Shown: positions 36,361 to 46,455, counted from the first letter of the stretch. The stretch: DNA of 64,000 nt from JAKLQR01 sp963753165 (GCA_963753165.1 CAVWBP010000018.1:62001-126000), one strand, 5' to 3'. Translations and numbers: made by a program. Notes: generated by a model from the sequence alone, not told the origin.

Positions 36361-37029
36361 ATGCCACTCTGTCTGATGGAAAATATCAGGAAAACCTTTC
36401 ATACCGGGGCCATTGACGTCGAGGTGCTCAAAAACATCAATCTCCGCTTAGAGCGGAGTGAGTTTGTCGCAATCATGGGGACGTCGGGGTCCGGGAAGAC
36501 AACGCTCATGAATATCATCGGATGTCTCGATACACCAACCTCAGGCCGCTATGTCCTCGCCGACAAGGAGGTCTCCCATCTCTCCGACGATGAACTCTCG
36601 GTCATCCGCAACGAACATATCGGGTTTGTGTTCCAGAATTTTTATCTTCTGCCCTATGCCACTGTTCTCGAAAATGTTCTCCTCCCTACCCTCTATGTCG
36701 AGAAACAGAAAGACAACAGAGAGCAACAGGCAGTTGACCTTCTGCAACTCGTCGGCCTGAAAGAACGGATCAGATTCAAACCGAATCAGTTATCCGGAGG
36801 CGAACAGCAGCGTGTTGCCATTGCGCGGGCGCTTGTGAACGACCCTGACCTTCTTCTCGCAGATGAACCGACCGGACAGCTTGACAGCAACACAGCAGAA
36901 GAAATCATGAACCTGCTCAGGGAAATGAATACCCGTGGAAAAACAGTGTTGGTCATCACCCACGACCGGAATGTCGCTGCGTACGCACAGAGGACTGTAC
37001 AGATAAAAGACGGAATTATTCTCGAATAA
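36361..37029 (+). CDS. MacB/LolD-type ABC transporter ATPase
   Basis: 222 residues. Walker A GTSGSGKTTLMN, Q-loop FVFQNFYLLPYATVLENV, signature LSGGEQQRVAIARAL, Walker B LLLADEPTG, and H-loop VITHDRNVAAYAQR are all intact. It energises the adjacent FtsX-fold permease(s), which move substrate mechanically rather than through a classical pore. It lies 18 bases after the adaptor gene and 5 bases before the first permease. Confidence 0.93.
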   Translation: MPLCLMENIRKTFHTGAIDVEVLKNINLRLERSEFVAIMGTSGSGKTTLMNIIGCLDTPTSGRYVLADKEVSHLSDDELSVIRNEHIGFVFQNFYLLPYATVLENVLLPTLYVEKQKDNREQQAVDLLQLVGLKERIRFKPNQLSGGEQQRVAIARALVNDPDLLLADEPTGQLDSNTAEEIMNLLREMNTRGKTVLVITHDRNVAAYAQRTVQIKDGIILE

Positions 37030-37034
37030 CATTT

Positions 37035-38249
37035 ATGGACAGACTCCTGAAAGTAATCTCACAGTCTCTGAAGGCAGTCAGGGCATTCAAGCTGCGCACA
37101 CTCTTCTGTCTTCTGAGTGTCGCACTTGGCATTGCATCCATCTCTGTTATTGTTGCCGCGACTGAAGGCGCTTACAAAAAAGCCATCGAAATCGTCGCAA
37201 TGTTCGGGCCCGATGCGTTACTCGTCTTTGGCGGAGGGGAAGAAGCCCGCGCCACAGGACAGAGGATGAAAACAATCACTCTTGATGACATCGAAACCGC
37301 ACGACAGGCATTCTTCAGTGCATACGTTGTCGTGCCTATGACAGCCATGAGAGAGGTGACGGTATCGCACAGGGACAAAAAATATCAGACATTAATCGTG
37401 GGGTCAACAAGTGATTACAGCCGCGCATGGACATGGCCGGTTGTTCAGGGTTCGGATTTCACCGAGGAGGATGTGAAAGGGCTGAGGAACGTGGGACTCA
37501 TCGGTCAGTTTCTTGCCCGTGAACTTTTCGGAGACATTGATCCTGTCGGCAAATATGTACTGGTCAGGAGAATTCCCGTGCAGATTGTCGGGGTTCTCTC
37601 CGAAAGGGGTACAACCCCGGCGGGTGACCGCCTTGACGACAGGATGATTATCCCCATTACCACGCTCATGAGGAAACTCCAGAATGAAACAACTTATGTC
37701 TCTGGGCTCAGAATACGGTTTTATGATCAGAAAAATCTGGATTTTCATGCAGAAGAAGTCAGGGCTTTTCTCAGAGGAAGGCACCGGATTCCCGAAGGGG
37801 AACCTGACGACTTCACGATTATATCCCCAAAGGAAATCATAAAATTCCTCGTCGCCCTTACCGGCTCGCTCGTTGTATTTCTCGGCGTCACAGGGGTTAT
37901 ATCGCTTGTAATAGCCGGTTTTGTCCTTGCAAATCTCTTTCTGCTCTCTGTAAGGGAACGGACGCGTGAGATCGGCATCAGACGGGCTGCAGGGGCCAGG
38001 AAAAGAGATATTTTATTTCAGTTTCTTGGTGAAGCAGTCGTGATTACCACACTCGGAGGGATTTTCGGACTGGCGCTTGCGCTTCTCTCATCAAAGCTGC
38101 TTATGTACATCGCACAGTTTCCGATCTATTTTTCATGGAAGGCCTTTGCCGTCGGCATGATACTCTCATGGGCCGTCGGCATCGGGTTCGGACTGCAACC
38201 CGCAAACAGGGCAGCCAACCTGAAACCGATAGAGGCAATACGAGGATGA
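37035..38249 (+). CDS. MacB-type ABC permease (FtsX fold), first copy
   Basis: 404 residues with the MacB layout: one helix at the start (LRTLFCLLSVALGIASISVI), a large periplasmic domain (MacB_PCD), then three helices in the FtsX domain (LVALTGSLVVFLGVTGVISL, then REIGIRRAAGARKRDIL in the coupling region). There is no fused ATPase domain; the ATPase is the preceding gene. The substrate is unknown. Confidence 0.9.
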   Translation: MDRLLKVISQSLKAVRAFKLRTLFCLLSVALGIASISVIVAATEGAYKKAIEIVAMFGPDALLVFGGGEEARATGQRMKTITLDDIETARQAFFSAYVVVPMTAMREVTVSHRDKKYQTLIVGSTSDYSRAWTWPVVQGSDFTEEDVKGLRNVGLIGQFLARELFGDIDPVGKYVLVRRIPVQIVGVLSERGTTPAGDRLDDRMIIPITTLMRKLQNETTYVSGLRIRFYDQKNLDFHAEEVRAFLRGRHRIPEGEPDDFTIISPKEIIKFLVALTGSLVVFLGVTGVISLVIAGFVLANLFLLSVRERTREIGIRRAAGARKRDILFQFLGEAVVITTLGGIFGLALALLSSKLLMYIAQFPIYFSWKAFAVGMILSWAVGIGFGLQPANRAANLKPIEAIRG

Positions 38250-38508
38250 GGTCAGGTTCACTACTTTACGGTGACCCGTTGCTGTCCAAAGTACTGTAAT
38301 AAAGGAATATGGCTCAGTTTTTGAAAGAAGATCACGGGTAACTTTGATGAGGCCGCAGACGAAGCGGAGGTCGCAGTTCTGAATTTTGTAATAACATTGC
38401 AGTCCGAAAAAGGTGCAAACCATGTTACAGATAGTTTATCTTGTTTCAAAGACTGAGCCATATCCCTTCTTTATGAACAATGGTTGCACTGTTGGAATAA
38501 ATCATTAG

Positions 38509-39732
38509 ATGAAACGGGTCGTTCTCAATCTTAAAATAGCTATCCGTTCGCTGATGAACTTTAAGCTGAGGACAACTCTTGCAGTCCTTGGTGTCTTTCT
38601 CGGTACGTTTTCTCTGATTGTCGTATCCAACCTCTCGGATTCTCTTGCGAAGAAGACCCAGATTGAAGCAGAGAAACTCGGGAAAAACCTCCTTATCGTC
38701 AGGAGCGGCATTGTGCGGAGATTCGGCAGCAGCACAAGGCTGTTGAGCGAAGCGACAACGTTGACAACTCACGACGCAGGAGCGGTTCTTGACGGTTCGA
38801 GGCTGGTAAAGGATGTATCGTCTTCGGGCAACAAGAATTTTCCCGTAAGATATGAAAGCGTTGTTCTGAAATCCATCCTCGTTATGGGGATTATGCCGAA
38901 TTATTCAGAGATAAGGAACTTCAGGGCAAAGCACGGGAGGTTTATCAATGACGGGGACAACGCAACTCTCTCGAAAGTTGCTGTCATCGGAACAAAAGTC
39001 GCTGAAAAATTATTCGGGCAACAAGACCCCATGGGCAAGCATATTCTCATCTGGAGGGTGCCCTGTGAAGTCATCGGGATTATGGAAGAAAAAGGACTGG
39101 ATATATCGGGACTTGACCAGGACAACCAGATTTTTGTTCCCTTGAACACCTATCTGAGGAGATTCGTAAATAAAGATTACGTGAACAGCATTTCTGTGCA
39201 GGTCATCAATGAACAGTCAATCTCTGTGGCAAAGGCTGAAATAGAAGACATCCTGAGAAAACGTCATAAAATAAAGAAAGACCAGGAAGAAGATTTCTCG
39301 GTCATAGACCTCAAGGACGTCATGGCGCTCAAAACACAGGCTATGAACATGATAAAAGTCCTCGGAAGGGTCTCTGCCGTTGTTTCATTTCTTATTGGAG
39401 GGCTGGGTATCCTCTCCATTATGATCCTGATCGTGAACGAGAGACGAATCGAGATAGGAATCAGAAGGGCGGTGGGTTCACGAAAGAGGGACATCATACT
39501 CCAGTTCCTCCTTGAAGCTTCGTTTATTTCCTTCAGCGGGGGCACCGTCGGCGTTCTCCTCAGCATGGTTACCAGCATCCTCATTTTCCTGATTGCGAAA
39601 TTGCCTTTTATTTTTTCGCCGGCAGGATATGCCTTTTCCTTTTTTGCATCGATAGCCGTTGGAATACTTGCGGGTATTTATCCTTCCCGGAAGGCAACGA
39701 AGATACAGCCTGTAGATGTCATAAAATCATAG
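38509..39732 (+). CDS. MacB-type ABC permease (FtsX fold), second copy
   Basis: 407 residues, clearly related to the preceding permease: FKLRTTLAVLGVFLGTFSLI at the start, a periplasmic domain, and IEIGIRRAVGSRKRDIILQF before the last helices. It comes 259 bases after the first permease, so either two different permeases share one ATPase, forming a heterodimer, or this one is regulated separately. Confidence 0.88.
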   Translation: MKRVVLNLKIAIRSLMNFKLRTTLAVLGVFLGTFSLIVVSNLSDSLAKKTQIEAEKLGKNLLIVRSGIVRRFGSSTRLLSEATTLTTHDAGAVLDGSRLVKDVSSSGNKNFPVRYESVVLKSILVMGIMPNYSEIRNFRAKHGRFINDGDNATLSKVAVIGTKVAEKLFGQQDPMGKHILIWRVPCEVIGIMEEKGLDISGLDQDNQIFVPLNTYLRRFVNKDYVNSISVQVINEQSISVAKAEIEDILRKRHKIKKDQEEDFSVIDLKDVMALKTQAMNMIKVLGRVSAVVSFLIGGLGILSIMILIVNERRIEIGIRRAVGSRKRDIILQFLLEASFISFSGGTVGVLLSMVTSILIFLIAKLPFIFSPAGYAFSFFASIAVGILAGIYPSRKATKIQPVDVIKS

Positions 39733-39904
39733 GCATTTTGTTGAACTGCCCTATGCCCCCCTGGAACCCTCTGATATTTCAATCTTCCACTTAGAGAATA
39801 TGTGGGGGTTTGTCCCTGTATTTAAATTAGCATTTGATAATTATAAGATTGGTTGCAGCTTGGTGAGTTAAGGAAGGTTGGAATTATTGTTATGCGAAAA
39901 AATT

Positions 39905-39948
39905 GTAGGGCAGGAGGCGACCTGCCCTACCTCAGGAGACCTCTGAGG
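39905..39948. repeat. Tandem hairpins in the spacer
   Basis: GTAGGGCAGG (39905-39914) pairs perfectly with CCTGCCCTAC (39921-39930) around AGGCGA; CCTCAG (39930-39935) pairs with CTGAGG (39943-39948) right after. The TTAGCATTTG word occurs twice in the same 300-base spacer. This looks like a small REP-type repeat; it may also act as the terminator of the efflux operon. Nothing else is seen here. Confidence 0.45.
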
Positions 39949-40028
39949 TTTACCCGTTCATCACTCAGAGGATATGCGGGGTTTGACCCGAACCCACGTG
40001 AAAATGTTAGCATTTGCTTTCTTTTGTG

Positions 40029-40889
40029 TCAAGTTTTTTTTCGCATATCGCTCCGGTCCTTCTTTTTCAATGTCAGGTAACCTGAAAATATAATCAAAGC
40101 CCCTCCGATAAGTGTGCGTATTCCCGGTATTTCCTGCAAAAAAACTACCCCCAGGCATATTGCACAGACAGGCTCAAGATAGCCGAGCACAGCAGCCTTA
40201 TTGGCAGAAACATATTTTAATCCGCGGTAGTATAAGAGTGGGGCAATGGTAGAATGCAGTATCCCCATGACAAGGAAACTCCAGGCAGCTTCCATGGGAA
40301 AGGTACGAATGAACGGCAGCAGAAGAACAGCCATCGTTGTGTTCGTGAGAAAAGAGAGCACAAGCGCATGAAACTGCTGAGAGTAGAGTCTTACCAGTAT
40401 TATTATCAGCGCATACGCAAACCCTGATACAAGCCCTGATAAGATCCCCGGCATCTGTCCCTGATCCAGGGAGAACCCTTCGAGCATAACGAAAAGGCCT
40501 GCGGACCCGATGACAATTTCGAGAATGACTCTTTTCGTGATTACTTCTTTCAAAATGAATGGCGCGAGAAAGGCGACGATGATCGGCGCGGTATAATGGG
40601 TGAGGATGGCATTTGCTATCGAGGTATTCTGATATGCGTAGAAGAAAGTAAACGTGTTGATAAGCAGCACAAACCCAATGAGGAATGCGTATTTGAGCTG
40701 CCTGACAGAAGGGAGTGCTTTTCTGTATTCTTTCCTCGTAAGGACCAGCCCCTGGATCGAAATAGCGACGAGGAGGGAATAAAAAATAAGATGATGGATT
40801 TCTGTGCCTGAAAACCGTATCACTATACCGAGGGAACTCCAGAGGAATATGGCGATCAGGATCGACAGGGAAGCCGCAGCGTTCGTCAC
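40029..40889 (-). CDS. EamA/DMT-family transporter
   Basis: 286 residues with ten hydrophobic helices in two EamA repeats. Recognisable parts: ILIAIFLWSSLGIVIRFSG, AILTHYTAPIIVAFLAPFIL, and the second-repeat GILHSTIAPLLYYRGLKYVS with AAVLGYLEPVCAICLGVVFL. Members export metabolites such as amino acids; the substrate is not predictable. The start is GTG 40889 without a strong ribosome-binding site. Confidence 0.88.
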   Translation of the reverse strand: MTNAAASLSILIAIFLWSSLGIVIRFSGTEIHHLIFYSLLVAISIQGLVLTRKEYRKALPSVRQLKYAFLIGFVLLINTFTFFYAYQNTSIANAILTHYTAPIIVAFLAPFILKEVITKRVILEIVIGSAGLFVMLEGFSLDQGQMPGILSGLVSGFAYALIIILVRLYSQQFHALVLSFLTNTTMAVLLLPFIRTFPMEAAWSFLVMGILHSTIAPLLYYRGLKYVSANKAAVLGYLEPVCAICLGVVFLQEIPGIRTLIGGALIIFSGYLTLKKKDRSDMRKKT

Positions 40890-40915
40890 TGGTTATTGCT
40901 CATATGCCCTGCTCA

Positions 40916-41017
40916 TCATTCCGGTTCAAGGTCTTTCACATTCTCAAGAACACTTTTGCTGAGCTTTGCAGGCAGTGCAGTTGGAATAAGTTCCCTGCCA
41001 TGATCAAGAAGAGGCAT
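40916..41017 (-). CDS. Possible 33-residue protein after acuC
   Basis: ATG 41017 to TGA 40916 encodes a peptide with MPLLDHGRELIPTALPAKL then SKSVLENVKDLEPE. It sits 7 bases past the acuC stop and has protein-like composition, but no ribosome-binding site is visible. It could be a short gene or the relic of an extended acuC C-terminus. Confidence 0.3.
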   Translation of the reverse strand: MPLLDHGRELIPTALPAKLSKSVLENVKDLEPE

Positions 41018-41024
41018 GAGGACA

Positions 41025-42152
41025 TTATATTCCCATCTTCATAAATATTTTCTTTTTGATCACCCCGATCACCCTCTCCACCTCTTTTCTCATTACTCCT
41101 TTCCGTTCCCCGTCTGCTGAATACTCAGGGTCCCTTACTGTACCGCTCTGAAATCCTTCCGCCTCATGCCGTCTAAGGAAATCATCCGGAATCTTATCAG
41201 GGACCCCGATATCATTCATGATTGCCCACGCGAGTGTCCAGGCTTTTGCAACATTTGCGATATTGTATCCGCCGCCGCCGAGCGCAACCCATTTGGGGGA
41301 TAGCTCTTTCAATCTCCTTACAACCTTGCAGAATCCGTTATTCGTATAGTTCAGATGCGCCAAAGGGTCGCCATGAAATGAGTCGACACCAAGCTGCGTA
41401 ACAACAAAGTCGGGGTTGAATGTATTGAGTAAGGGAGGAACGATTTCATCAAAGGCATAAAGAAAAAGTTCGTCGTCAGCGGTAGGCGGCATCGGTATAT
41501 TCACCGAGTAACCCTCGCCCTCTCCTGTCCCTGTTTCGTTCTCAAACCCGGTTCCGGGGAAAAGGATCGTTCCGGTTTCATGGATCGATATCGTCAGAAC
41601 CCTGTCTGTTGCATAGAAAGCTTCCTGCACCCCGTCGCCGTGATGGGCATCGATATCGATGTATGCAACCCGTTTTCCTCTTTTAAGCAGTGACATGATC
41701 GCAACAACCGGATCGTTGAGGTAACAGAAGCCCGAGGCTCTCCGTGCCATCGCATGATGCAGTCCGCCTCCAATATTGAAGGCTATATCGCATTCACCCC
41801 GGGCGACGAGGTCAGCCGCCTGGAGAGAAGCTCCGGTAATAAGGCTTGACCAGTCATAGACGCCGTCAAATACAGGGTTGTCACCCGGGCCGAGTCCGTA
41901 ACTTTGCGCACCCGGCGTCAGTTCGCCATTGTTCGCCGCTTTCAGGGCCTCGATATAGTCTTTCTCATGAAAAAGCAGCATGTCGTTTTCCTGCGCCATA
42001 TCAGCCTTGATTACTTTGGCATCAGGCAATGAGAAAAGCCCATAGGCATCAATGAGTTCATAGGTAAGTTTCAGCCTGTATGGCTTCAGGGGATGTGTCG
42101 GACCGTAGGAATATCCTGCGAAGTCGTCACTGTAGAGGAATGCGGTTTTCAT
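41025..42152 (-). CDS. acuC: AcuC-type deacetylase (class II HDAC fold)
   Basis: 375-residue Zn-dependent deacetylase. The signatures are AFNIGGGLHHAMARRASGFCY (given here across its two halves), YIDIDAHHGDGVQEAFYATD, the ISIHETG segment, and LGVDSFHGDPLAHL and LGGGGYNIANVAKAW. The zinc ligands (Asp-His and the later Asp) are present. AcuC removes acetyl groups from acetyl-CoA synthetase, controlling acetate/acetoin use. No acs gene is in view. Confidence 0.92.
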   Translation of the reverse strand: MKTAFLYSDDFAGYSYGPTHPLKPYRLKLTYELIDAYGLFSLPDAKVIKADMAQENDMLLFHEKDYIEALKAANNGELTPGAQSYGLGPGDNPVFDGVYDWSSLITGASLQAADLVARGECDIAFNIGGGLHHAMARRASGFCYLNDPVVAIMSLLKRGKRVAYIDIDAHHGDGVQEAFYATDRVLTISIHETGTILFPGTGFENETGTGEGEGYSVNIPMPPTADDELFLYAFDEIVPPLLNTFNPDFVVTQLGVDSFHGDPLAHLNYTNNGFCKVVRRLKELSPKWVALGGGGYNIANVAKAWTLAWAIMNDIGVPDKIPDDFLRRHEAEGFQSGTVRDPEYSADGERKGVMRKEVERVIGVIKKKIFMKMGI

Positions 42153-42203
42153 GTCTCCGTTTCATTGTATCAGATTCGATGAACACAGGAAACACACACC
42201 ATC

Positions 42204-44738
42204 TCATTCAAAGCTGATAAACCTTTTCGGGTCGATCTTCTGTGCCACTTTCGAAGGCAATAACCCTGCCGCAAGAGTAGTCAGGAAAAGCAGGAGGAGC
42301 ACAACAGACAGATACAGATAGGGCACATGAAATTGTATATACCAGCCGAAAGATATCTTATTCACGACATAAATAAAAACCATACTCATCATGGGGCCCA
42401 TGAGGCTCCCCAGAAAAATGCCGGCAATCCCTATAAAGCCTGCGGAAAGAACGAACATCTGCCGGATCTGTTTCCATGATGCTCCTATATATCTCATGAT
42501 GCTGATCTCCCTTTTCCGTTCAAATACGAGGGCCAGCAGGGTATTCACTACTCCGATCAGGGATACAAGAATCGAAATGAGTTCGATTGCATAGGTAATC
42601 GCAAAAGTTTTATTGAAAATTCCCATTATCTTCATGCGGAGTTCATGATTGTTCATGACTTCGAGGGTATAATCCGTTGACAGCCGTTCTCTCAATTTCC
42701 GGATGAATTCCTCAACTTCCACCCCGTCTTTCACGTAAACACTGATCTGTGTCGCGTCGTCCAGTCCCCAATATTTTTTCAGCCATTTTCTGTCAAGATA
42801 GAGAAAGCCTGACGTAGTTGAGTAACTGGCAAAAACGTCATTGATCCTGAAGGACTGTTTTCCTGCCGGGGTCATAAGTTCGAGCCTGTCGCCTTTTCCA
42901 AGTCCATATTGAATGCCGAGGTAATCAGAGATGCCTGCGACCGGTTCGCTTCCCTCCATCTCCCTGAGAACACCGGTATATTCCGTGTCAAAATACCGTT
43001 TTCCTGAATACTTCCGTTTGACTTCGATATCGGCGAATCCGGCGATAACCTTTTTGCCGAAGAGGTCGAGATGCAGTCCCCGGAATTTGTCCACTCCCGC
43101 TACCTCGGGATATTCTTTCACTGTCGTGATTATATCTTCCGACATGGGAGTGAAACAGTAATTCGCCTTGCAGGATGCCGGTTTGATATAGACGTCCGCT
43201 ACAATATTTTTGTTGATCCATGCTTTCAATGAATTCCTGAAAGAAAAAATGAGTGTGAACAGGGCGATAATCAGAGCACAGCTTATCGCGACAGTCATAA
43301 GCGCAACGGCAAACCGGTAAATATTGCCGTTCATGTCCCCGATGGTGATGTTCGCGGTAATCCCAAACATTTTTTGCGCGGGTTTTTTCATCAGCTTCAA
43401 GAGGAAGGCAAGGCACAGGGGAGATGCAAACGCAAACCCGATGATGAGGAAGAGGATTCCCAGATAGGCGAGGACCGGAAACGCAAAAGGCATGGCATAA
43501 TAATCTATGTACGCCACCGCTGTTCCCAGGAGGATACTGAACAGACCGGCTGCGGCAAACCATTTCTGATATTTCCGGTATCTCCCCTCGAAAGATCCCT
43601 CCCGTGCGCTTTCGGTCGGCCTGATCTTCGAGGACTCATATGCCGGAATGGCAGAGGCAAGAACCGAGACGAACAAACCTGTGGAGAGCGCAAGAAATGC
43701 ATCTCGGGATGTGATGAAATAATCGCTTATGGATACGGCGCTGTACATGGTCGAGAGAGTTTTTCCCACCGCAATTACGGAAAAATACGCTGCAAGCTGT
43801 CCGAGTGCGATACCGAATACCGAACCTATGGTCCCCAGAATCAGTCCCTGAAGAATAAAAAGCGCCATGACCGTTTTTCTTCCGGTACCGAGGCCGCGCA
43901 GGATTCCGATCTCTGTTCTTCTCTTCAGGACCGAGATGAAGATGGTGTTATAGAGAAGGAATATCCCGACGAGGATCGCAATCAGACTTAAGAACTGCAG
44001 GTTATATCTGAAAGAGGCGACAAGTCCTTTCTGGTTCTGAATGACTTCGTCGACCCGTTCTATCCTGAGATTCTGCGGGAGCATTCTCCGTATCTTCCCT
44101 GCTGATTCTTCATCCGTAGCGAGATCTATCCTCGTGATACGTCCCGTCTTTCCGAGATATTCCTGATAATTGCCGATGTCCATGATGACCGTATTCGCGG
44201 GGAGCCTGTCTGTATGGAGGACGTCGATGACTTTCAGGGGATATTCCCTGTCATAGAGCACCGGGACGAATGTGTCTCCTTTTTTCAGGGCATGTTTCCC
44301 TGAAAACTCGTCCGTGATAAGCACCCCGTTGATTTCCCGATAATAATTTTCAAAGTCCCTGCTCTGAACCGCTGCAAATTTAAGGACAGAAAGCGCTTTT
44401 ACTGTATAGATCCCGTTCAGGTCGATCGTATCCCCTGAAGAAGGAACATATCCGTATGTCTTGATCAACGGAAAGCAGTCATCTGCCACCGAACGGACAT
44501 CACGGTATACCCGTTCATCAAACTCTATCCCCGATCTGTCAAAAATCTCGTAGTTCGTTGCGGGCTGAACTCCCCTGATGTCTGCTTCAAATGAAGCGAT
44601 GGCCCTGTCTGAAGCTACCTTGACCCCGACAAACAGTCCGATACCGAGTGCAATGCCGGTGATGGAGAGGAACGTGAGAAACTTTTCTTCCCTGAGATTT
44701 CGCAGCACAAAAAGCCTGACAAGTTTCAGGAACTTCAT
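42204..44738 (-). CDS. Large FtsX-fold ABC permease (two FtsX modules)
   Basis: 844 residues. After the first helix (LSITGIALGIGLFVGVKVAS) there is a periplasmic domain, then an FtsX core with SLIAILVGIFLLYNTIFISV and LGTGRKTVMALFILQGLILG, an inner second half with its own periplasmic domain, and a final FtsX core (SILVSLIGVVNTLLALVFER, REISIMRYIGASWKQIRQMF). It is thus two LolC/E-like permeases in one chain, like AttF/AttG combined. It overlaps the ATPase gene by four bases. Confidence 0.88.
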   Translation of the reverse strand: MKFLKLVRLFVLRNLREEKFLTFLSITGIALGIGLFVGVKVASDRAIASFEADIRGVQPATNYEIFDRSGIEFDERVYRDVRSVADDCFPLIKTYGYVPSSGDTIDLNGIYTVKALSVLKFAAVQSRDFENYYREINGVLITDEFSGKHALKKGDTFVPVLYDREYPLKVIDVLHTDRLPANTVIMDIGNYQEYLGKTGRITRIDLATDEESAGKIRRMLPQNLRIERVDEVIQNQKGLVASFRYNLQFLSLIAILVGIFLLYNTIFISVLKRRTEIGILRGLGTGRKTVMALFILQGLILGTIGSVFGIALGQLAAYFSVIAVGKTLSTMYSAVSISDYFITSRDAFLALSTGLFVSVLASAIPAYESSKIRPTESAREGSFEGRYRKYQKWFAAAGLFSILLGTAVAYIDYYAMPFAFPVLAYLGILFLIIGFAFASPLCLAFLLKLMKKPAQKMFGITANITIGDMNGNIYRFAVALMTVAISCALIIALFTLIFSFRNSLKAWINKNIVADVYIKPASCKANYCFTPMSEDIITTVKEYPEVAGVDKFRGLHLDLFGKKVIAGFADIEVKRKYSGKRYFDTEYTGVLREMEGSEPVAGISDYLGIQYGLGKGDRLELMTPAGKQSFRINDVFASYSTTSGFLYLDRKWLKKYWGLDDATQISVYVKDGVEVEEFIRKLRERLSTDYTLEVMNNHELRMKIMGIFNKTFAITYAIELISILVSLIGVVNTLLALVFERKREISIMRYIGASWKQIRQMFVLSAGFIGIAGIFLGSLMGPMMSMVFIYVVNKISFGWYIQFHVPYLYLSVVLLLLFLTTLAAGLLPSKVAQKIDPKRFISFE

Positions 44739-45379
44739 TGCAGAATCATCCCGTCTCTTATCTGGAATGCCCGCTGTGCATACTCCGCAATATAGGCCTC
44801 GTGGGTTACCAGAATAACGGTCTTGCCTGTCTCCTCCTTCAACTCCCTTATGAGTTCCATGATTGCCTTGCCTGTTTTGCTGTCGAGACTTCCGGTAGGC
44901 TCATCCGCAAGGACGATCCGGGGGTTATGCATCAGCGCCCTCGCAATCGCAACCCGCTGCTGTTCACCACCGGAGAGTTGATAGGGATACGCATGCTCTT
45001 TTCCCCTGAGTCCGACACGGCCGATCATTGTAAAGACGCTGTTTTCATCCTCCCTTCCGTTCAGGAGCAGAGGCATATATACGTTTTCGAGGACCGTAAT
45101 ATTCGGCAGGAGGTTAAAAAACTGGAATATAAAACCTATCCGGTTTCTTCTATATGTGGTGAGCTGTTCATCATTATATGAGGATATGGCAGCACCGTCG
45201 ACAAGTATGCTCCCGTTATCCGGCCTGTCCATACCCCCGATAAGATTAAGAAGGGTAGATTTCCCTGATCCGGAACTGCCGGTGATGGAAACAAACTCTC
45301 CCTGTGCAATTGTGAGACTGATGCCTTTGAGGACTCTGTTCTGTCCATATGATTTTTCTACGTTTTCAAGTTGTATCAT
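44735..45379 (-). CDS. LolD/MacB-type ABC ATPase (AttE-like)
   Basis: 214 residues with all ABC motifs: Walker A GSSGSGKSTLLNLIGG, Q-loop FIFQFFNLLPNITVLEN, LSGGEQQRVAIARAL, IVLADEPTGSLDSK and LVTHEAYIAEYAQR. It drives the large FtsX permease encoded next (4-base overlap). The trio with the AttH-like protein upstream matches the AttEFGH arrangement known from Gram-negatives, whose substrate is not established. Confidence 0.92.
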   Translation of the reverse strand: MIQLENVEKSYGQNRVLKGISLTIAQGEFVSITGSSGSGKSTLLNLIGGMDRPDNGSILVDGAAISSYNDEQLTTYRRNRIGFIFQFFNLLPNITVLENVYMPLLLNGREDENSVFTMIGRVGLRGKEHAYPYQLSGGEQQRVAIARALMHNPRIVLADEPTGSLDSKTGKAIMELIRELKEETGKTVILVTHEAYIAEYAQRAFQIRDGMILQ

Positions 45380-45404
45380 AACTTAACCAAAAAGCAAACT
45401 CGGG

Positions 45405-46455
45405 TTAATATCCCGTCATCTCCACATACGCCCTCCCCTTCGCAGTCCCCTCAACCCTGCACGTTCCTTCCCAGTAATAATTGCCTGTTGTGTTCTGTGC
45501 AAGGACTTCCTGGTCCTGAAGAGAAGGGATAATCCTGAGCTTCAGATTTTCGGACGGCACGGTTACCTCCCACAGAGAGGGATACCTGGCCGGACTTCTC
45601 TTTGACCGGTAATGATCCAGCACGGCAACTCCGAAATCGTTTTTTGAGAGAGGCCGGTATCGTCCGTCGGGATAGACGAATGTCCCTGATGAATAGCGGT
45701 CGATCGTTCCGTCTTTTTTCCTGAGCAGGTAGAGCATAAGTTCCCGGTTATCATCGAGCTGGATTGCGAACCAGTCCCATCCCTTTTGATCTTCGCTCAG
45801 TCCGCGCGATGATATCTCCCTGTCAAACCAGGTTTTCCCCTTCACCCTGAATGTATCTCTGCCGATTTTTATGGTGCCCCGGGTTTCAAGGCGAGAACAG
45901 GAAAAATAGAGCGATGCATTCTGCGGTGATTCCTCTGACTTTCTCGAATATCCGTTCTCACCATTGAAGCACAAGAGGCTTTGCAGGCACGAGAGAAAGG
46001 TCGAGGGATTTTTCGCGGTCTTCTGCCTGAATGTGCAGTTCCCTCATGTCGCCTTCGAGAATATTTTTTCCTGCCCATACTTTCAGAGAATCACTCTTTG
46101 CCCCTGCAAGGGCATACGCATCAGTATCAGCCTGGTCGCTGAAAAGGAACCTGTTTTCCTTAATATCGGAAATTGCAAAATGGGAAATATATATCCTCTT
46201 CACTCCAAATTGTGATGTATAAGACCTCTCCTGAACATTTACGACAAAGAAAGTAAGCTCATAGCCGAATTCTCTTCCCGTTTCATCAAAAAGATGGCCG
46301 GTAAAATACCACCATTGCACGCGATAACCGTCTCTGAAATAACAATCGCCGGGAATTTCGACTCCTGCGCCGGGAGTGATATCCTTATACTCCTGAGCAA
46401 AGACGACGGAAGAAAAGAGCAACAAAACAAAAAGTAATTTTTTTATGACGTGCAT
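45405..46455 (-). CDS. AttH/CrtC-like lipocalin-fold protein, frame-disrupted
   Basis: Begins MHVIKKLLFVLLLFSSVVFA (signal peptide; ATG 46455). The AttH/carotenoid-hydratase-like domain follows: YRVQWWYFTGHLFDETGREF, ELTFFVVNVQERSY, and after the break KTWFDREISSRGL, WDWFAIQLDDNRELMLY and NYYWEGTCRVEGTAKGRAYV. The frame breaks at about 45961-45966, after LVPAKPLVL; deleting one base gives KPLVLHGENGYSRK and a 349-residue protein. AttH proteins are lipocalin-like, and some relatives hydrate or bind lipids/carotenoids. Same operon as the ABC genes. Confidence 0.8.
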
